Assembly: GCF_034929435.1 (NCBI RefSeq)
Contig: NZ_JAYFUM010000029.1
Coordinates: 37,235-101,234 of the forward strand
Reading direction: 5' to 3'
Source of the DNA: Arcicella rigui
GTDB taxonomy: Bacteria; Bacteroidota; Bacteroidia; Cytophagales; Spirosomataceae
DNA length: 64,000 nucleotides
Position 1 is the first letter of the stretch; each line of letters begins with the position of its first letter. A program made the translations under genes and the position numbers. Under the pieces are notes generated by a model. The model was not told the origin of the DNA. It saw only the letters and a program-made list of their open reading frames with translations, and searched no databases. Shown here in pieces: positions 60,599 through 64,000 of the stretch.

Positions 60599-61543
60599 TT
60601 AAAGCCCTAATGCGTCCATAAATGGTTTTTCATAATCACCGTCTTCTGCTGGGTAGCGTAATACTTTTTCAAACTTTCCTGATTGTTTGGCTAATGCCCA
60701 AATCAAACTTTCTCCAGCAGGAATGTTGTTAGGCACTTCATTATATATTGGGTCATTATATGCTTTATCTACATCCATCACTTCCCATCCATTGGCTTCA
60801 AAGTGTTTAACCAAATCATCCAAGAATAAAGCCGCTGCTAAATTATGGTGTAATAATATTACATGATTGATTCGTCTATTAGTCAGTTGAAAGGCTAAAG
60901 AATCGTAAAACGATGCCCGATTTAGCAAATGGTTTAAATAGTAATTCTTAAAACCATTTATATCAGCATCTGGATTTTCTTTAAGTCTTTTTACAAGCCG
61001 ACTATCAACATACCAGTCCGAAGCATCAATCGAAACATGTCCATTTTTATACTTTTTTTGCTTCATAAATGCTCTAAATCCTTCCACTTTTTCTTTTGTA
61101 TTTCCCTCTTTCAAGTATGGAAATCTAAAATATGGATAGAAATTTGAGTATTGTTTTATTATCAAATCATTTTGGATTAGTTCAGCTTCAAAGCTTTCCA
61201 AACTGGTGTTTTTGCTATTAAAATTCACATGAGAAAAGGTATGATTAGCAATTAAATGACCAGCATTGTTCCAAGAATTTAACAGATATTTTCCTTTTTC
61301 ATTTCCTTTATTAGCTCCTGACGAAAACAAAATAGCTTTTAAATTGTGCTTTTTTAAATTATTGAGCAACAATTCATTCCACATTTTTAATTTGTATTTC
61401 CCAATATCAATAATCTGTCCATCGTCGAAAGTAAAAGATATTTTTGGCTTAGTGTTTTCTTTACTTTGAGCAATGGTTTCACTTTCAAAAGAAATTACCA
61501 GACCCAAAATAGTTACCATCAATAAGAATTTCCAAGTTTTCAT
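60599..61543 (-). CDS. polysaccharide deacetylase family protein (NodB homology)
   Basis: 314 aa, exported (FLLMVTILGLVISFESETIAQ). NodB motifs in order: FTFDDG (about 37-42; Asp base and metal Asp), HTFSHVNF (metal His pair), FRFPYLKEG, DASDWYVD and ILLHHN. All five canonical motifs are present, so activity is likely, probably removing acetyl groups from cell-wall or capsular glycans in the periplasm. The C-terminal 80 residues (from DLVKHFEANGW) extend past the core. The next gene upstream is the metallo-beta-lactamase, 65 bases away. Confidence 0.88.
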   Translation of the reverse strand: MKTWKFLLMVTILGLVISFESETIAQSKENTKPKISFTFDDGQIIDIGKYKLKMWNELLLNNLKKHNLKAILFSSGANKGNEKGKYLLNSWNNAGHLIANHTFSHVNFNSKNTSLESFEAELIQNDLIIKQYSNFYPYFRFPYLKEGNTKEKVEGFRAFMKQKKYKNGHVSIDASDWYVDSRLVKRLKENPDADINGFKNYYLNHLLNRASFYDSLAFQLTNRRINHVILLHHNLAAALFLDDLVKHFEANGWEVMDVDKAYNDPIYNEVPNNIPAGESLIWALAKQSGKFEKVLRYPAEDGDYEKPFMDALGL

Positions 61544-61608
61544 TACCGTATTTTATTGTCAATTTTTTAAAAAGGTATAACTAACGCTTTAACCAGAAGT
61601 CGATTCAT

Positions 61609-62367
61609 TTACTGATTCTTAAACAACTGAATGGTATAATCCAACAAAGCGGTATTTCCAAACACTCCATGTCCGGGAACAATGGTTTGTAAATGGGGAT
61701 AGGTATTTTTAATTTTTTCTACCGTGTTTGACCATTCTCCAAGATTGGCATCGCCTAAATAGCCTTTCCCTGCTCCTACTTCTTTGATTAAACATCCTCC
61801 AAACATGATTTTTTCACTCGGAAAATATCCTACTACATTATCTTTGGTATGACCTTCTCCGAAAAATTTTGCGACAATGTATTCATGCCCAACTTTCAGC
61901 ATAAGTGAATCGCTAAAACTATTTTTAGGCACAACATACTTATTTTCTGTTGCCAATGCTATGGTTTTGAAATAAGCATAAGAAGGAATACCATTTTCAT
62001 CAAAAGCCTTCAATCCTCCCAGACAATCGTCATGAAAATGCGTAGGAATGATGGCGTTGATTTTACAATGAAGTTTTTCTTTAATCCATTTGATTAATAA
62101 TCCTGAACTTTTATTGTTGGTAGGCGTATCGAATATAATTACTTCATTGCTATTTCTAACAACAAGCCCGTTACAAGGCACATAACCAAAATCGTTGGTT
62201 TGTTTAAAGGAAGTATGTTCAAAAGCATTTTTTGAAATCTGAGTAATGACTAAATCTTTGGATTTATAAACTTCTTTGGGTTTAAATAACGCTTGTTTTT
62301 GAGCAATACTTTTAAAATTTACGGAAGCGATTAGCAGGATAAATAGGATTTTGATAAAGGGTTTCAT
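61609..62367 (-). CDS. subclass B1 metallo-beta-lactamase
   Basis: 252 aa with signal peptide (KILFILLIASVNFKSIAQ). All zinc ligands of subclass B1 are present: His110, His112 and Asp114 in THFHDDCLGG, His173 in EGHTKDN, Cys192 in FGGCLIKE and His233 in VPGHG. Lys195, three residues after the cysteine, and Asn208 in LGDAN correspond to the B1 substrate-binding residues. B1 enzymes hydrolyse most beta-lactams including carbapenems; activity level is unknown. Flanked by a deacetylase and an HxlR regulator, without mobile-element marks, so probably resident. Confidence 0.92.
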   Translation of the reverse strand: MKPFIKILFILLIASVNFKSIAQKQALFKPKEVYKSKDLVITQISKNAFEHTSFKQTNDFGYVPCNGLVVRNSNEVIIFDTPTNNKSSGLLIKWIKEKLHCKINAIIPTHFHDDCLGGLKAFDENGIPSYAYFKTIALATENKYVVPKNSFSDSLMLKVGHEYIVAKFFGEGHTKDNVVGYFPSEKIMFGGCLIKEVGAGKGYLGDANLGEWSNTVEKIKNTYPHLQTIVPGHGVFGNTALLDYTIQLFKNQ

Positions 62368-62418
62368 TTTGTTTTTTGAGTAAAGATTTTTGATTAGAGA
62401 TTTTTCAGTTAAGATAAT

Positions 62419-62778
62419 TTATTTATCATCACAGTAGCTTTTTAGTTCTGCTGGCATATTTTGTCTTGCCCATTGATACATACTATCAATAATTGGCAAC
62501 AAACTACTTCCGTAGGGAGTAATCTTGTATTCAACTCGTGGAGGGATTTCAGGATAAATAATTCTTTCGATTACTCCGTCAGCTTCTAATTCTCTTAATT
62601 GATTGGTTAAGGTTTGTTTACTGATTTCTGTTATATTTTTCAGTAAAGTGCTGTACCTATTTCTGTCTGTTCGTATCAAATAAATAATGTTCGGTTTCCA
62701 TTTTCCACCGATTATATTCATAAAATATCCCACTGGACAATTACCAGGAGTAAAATCTTTTGTCTTTCTAACTACCAT
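62419..62778 (-). CDS. HxlR family winged-helix transcriptional regulator
   Basis: 119 aa. NCPVGYFMNIIGGKWKPNIIYLI near the N-terminus (with the conserved Cys13-14 region that may sense redox or electrophiles), ISKQTLTNQLRELEADGVIERIIYPEIPPRVEYKITPYGSSLLPIIDSM, a typical HxlR wing. It is divergent from a small muconolactone-isomerase-like gene; a palindrome in the intergenic region is a plausible operator for both. Confidence 0.92.
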   Translation of the reverse strand: MVVRKTKDFTPGNCPVGYFMNIIGGKWKPNIIYLIRTDRNRYSTLLKNITEISKQTLTNQLRELEADGVIERIIYPEIPPRVEYKITPYGSSLLPIIDSMYQWARQNMPAELKSYCDDK

Positions 62779-62792
62779 ATTTCCATTAGTCT

Positions 62793-62816
62793 AAAATGTT
62801 AGCCTATCTACATTTT
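62793..62816. promoter_or_regulatory. candidate HxlR operator
   Basis: Perfect inverted repeat AAAATGT (62793-62799) / ACATTTT (62810-62816) with a 10-base centre, in the 106-base divergent region. Confidence 0.5.
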
Positions 62817-62884
62817 TCTTGTTAAGCCTAAATATTAAGTCAAAGGTATTTATTTTGTTTCTTTATCAAAAACATTAAAAAATT

Positions 62885-63154
62885 ATGAAAAGAATAGCAG
62901 TAATAACGACCAAAACTACAGCCAAATATCAAGATGTTGATTTTGATGAATTAAAGAAAAAGGAAATGCCTTTTATCAAGAAATGGCAAGAAGAAGGGAT
63001 TTTAGAAAACTTTTTTATCAATTCAGATACAAACGGTGCTGTCCTTATTTTCAAAGATTTAGATTTAGAACAAGTGGTAAAAAATGTAGAAGGCTTACCT
63101 TTTTTCCCTTATTTCGAGAAAGTCAGCTATTTAGAACTTAATAAAATTTTCTAA
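62885..63154 (+). CDS. muconolactone delta-isomerase-like small protein
   Basis: 89 aa ferredoxin-like alpha+beta protein. ELKKKEMPFIKKWQEEGILENFFINSDTNGAVLIFKD gives the helix-strand core, and the C-terminal GLPFFPYFEKVSYLEL strongly resembles the LPLFPYM-type end of muconolactone isomerases. Those residues build the decameric active site in real isomerases; here the pathway genes are absent, so it is more likely a stress- or redox-linked member regulated by the divergent HxlR protein. Confidence 0.75.
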   Translation: MKRIAVITTKTTAKYQDVDFDELKKKEMPFIKKWQEEGILENFFINSDTNGAVLIFKDLDLEQVVKNVEGLPFFPYFEKVSYLELNKIF

Positions 63155-63170
63155 TTGTTTTCTCATTTAA

Positions 63171-63300
63171 CATCCGTGACTGTTCTCCCGACCCGACCAG
63201 TCCACGGATGTACAGTTCTTTCCTATAATTAAGATAAAGAAATTGCCAGTGGAGACACTGGCAACGGCAAATAGACTGTTAGGGAGAACAGCCACGGATG
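63171..63300. repeat. GGCTGGTC-family composite palindrome, copy 3
   Basis: Outer arms CATCCGTGACTGTTCTCCC (63171-63189) and its complement at 63282-63300, 18 of 19 paired; a perfect inner hairpin TGCCAGTG (63244-63251) / CACTGGCA (63256-63263); and a second copy of CCACGGATG inside (63202-63210). Confidence 0.85.
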
Positions 63301-63305
63301 TAAAT

Positions 63306-63869
63306 TTAGTTCTTTATTATGCTCTTTTGAGGTAATACTATTGGAGGCGGCGGTGGTGGATCTGGTGGTAGAAAGTTACTAACACTTCCAAAATTCAATA
63401 CTGTATTCATCTTTTTAAACTTTAAATTACTTTTTAAATCGTATATCCAAAAGGCTAAACTATCAAGCTCTACTGGAACATGATGATAACTATGTACAAA
63501 TACCGTTTTCTCAATATGTTGATTTTTAATGTAATATTTGTATTGAATGCCATCGGCATAATCTTCATTGTAAAGTGTGTCAACCTTAGAAAAATCAATA
63601 TTTCTAATTAAGCTATCAAGCTTAATACGGTCAGTATGTTTGATGGTTGATATATAATTGGTATTACTATTTAGTTTGGTATCATACTCTGATGTCCAGT
63701 GTTCCCTTACAAAAACAGTGTCTCCTGATGTAAATTTGATTGAGAAACAAGTTTCAAATGTATTATTGTAGGAAAAATCAAAATCATTGAACAGAACTTC
63801 TTTTTTCTTTGGATTTTCGCAAGCCATAATTGAGAGAAGTGAGAAAAGTATAAATGATTGTATCTTCAT
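63306..63869 (-). CDS. lipoprotein of unknown function
   Basis: 187 aa. Signal peptide with a lipobox-like end (FSLLSIMAC, Cys17), so probably a lipoprotein. The body is beta-rich with many Asp and Tyr residues (FDFSYNNTFETCFSIKFTSGDTVFVREHW), and the C-terminus has a poly-Pro stretch (PPDPPPPPPIVLP). No named family recognised. It converges on nothing and is followed at its 3' side by the composite palindrome. Confidence 0.65.
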   Translation of the reverse strand: MKIQSFILFSLLSIMACENPKKKEVLFNDFDFSYNNTFETCFSIKFTSGDTVFVREHWTSEYDTKLNSNTNYISTIKHTDRIKLDSLIRNIDFSKVDTLYNEDYADGIQYKYYIKNQHIEKTVFVHSYHHVPVELDSLAFWIYDLKSNLKFKKMNTVLNFGSVSNFLPPDPPPPPPIVLPQKSIIKN

Positions 63870-63908
63870 TAAAATATTATTTTGGCACCCTCCCTTTAGT
63901 TGTGTAAG

Positions 63909-63954
63909 TTTTGTTGGGGCTTTGATTTTTTAAAAAATCAAAGCCCCAACAAAA
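63909..63954. terminator. 46-bp perfect palindrome, bidirectional terminator
   Basis: 23-bp arms 63909-63931 / 63932-63954 (core TTGTTGGGGCTTTGA) with no interrupting loop; T6 and A6 at the centre and an A-run/T-run outside. It lies upstream (5') of the lipoprotein gene, so it should end a + or - strand transcript coming from beyond the window. Confidence 0.8.
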
Positions 63955-64000
63955 AACTTTAAATAACTTAGGAACAATAATTGTCATTTTTATGGATAAG

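Noticed and set aside
63993..64000. ATGGATAAG at the right edge as the start of another gene
   Set aside because: Only eight bases are visible, with no promoter motif close by; no call can be supported.

Overview
The window looks like chromosomal DNA of a Bacteroidota bacterium, probably of the order Cytophagales. Reasons: AT-rich sequence; Bacteroidetes-type promoters (-7 TAnnTTTG, best example upstream of fabG with a -33 TTTG at a 19-bp spacing); a type IX secretion C-terminal sorting domain on a large glycoside hydrolase; menaquinone synthesis (menA); and families common in this phylum (WbqC, DUF2490, PafA-type phosphatase, DUF4369/thioredoxin fusion, short AMP nucleosidase). No genus is claimed. 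No rRNA, tRNA, CRISPR array or complete insertion sequence was recognised.

Layout. 0-9.5 kb: 3' end of katG, a TRIC/UPF0126 channel, a secreted PAF-acetylhydrolase-like enzyme, a membrane VWA protein, fabG, clpC and a WbqC protein. 9.5-12.5 kb: a lipid A type acyltransferase, then a two-gene insert (RelE/ParE-like 88 aa protein and a short Shedu/DUF4263 nuclease) fused by spacing to ychF. 12.6-21.7 kb: UDP-xylose pathway pair (ugd, uxs), PafA phosphatase, an HsdR_N-type nuclease domain protein, AMP nucleosidase and a seven-PAS histidine kinase. 22-26 kb: six tightly packed genes (SRPBCC, two VOC, DoxX, DUF1801, small unknown) divergent from a GlxA/AraC regulator. 26-37.5 kb: TPR protein, menA, glutathione peroxidase, argS, an Rpn-family nuclease with a previously unlisted 57-codon gene behind it, a secreted unknown, tsaC/sua5, cca and a TIM-barrel isomerase. 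38-49.6 kb: SDR reductase, YceI with two MarR paralogues, a large outer-membrane protein, maf, a T9SS GH13 enzyme, dienelactone hydrolase, SCP2 protein and mnmE.

49.6-56.4 kb is the accessory part: a 21-bp tandem array, a secreted unknown, a DUF262 + HEPN nuclease pair, a DUF4240 protein and a small membrane protein bracketed by short direct repeats, a DUF2490 porin-like protein and an Rpn nuclease. 56.4-64 kb: truA, TlpA-like thioredoxin, YdcF, another Rpn nuclease, polysaccharide deacetylase, a subclass B1 metallo-beta-lactamase, HxlR regulator with a divergent muconolactone-isomerase-like protein, and a lipoprotein.

The most unusual material is (i) two candidate defence loci (RelE-like + Shedu at 10.5-11.4 kb; DUF262 + HEPN at 51.2-52.9 kb), (ii) direct-repeat-bounded, cassette-like units at 52.9-54.3 kb, (iii) two unrelated-sequence intergenic arrays that share a 21-bp unit with a 42-bp higher-order period, and (iv) several dispersed palindromic repeat families, one of which flanks the dienelactone hydrolase gene in inverted orientation.
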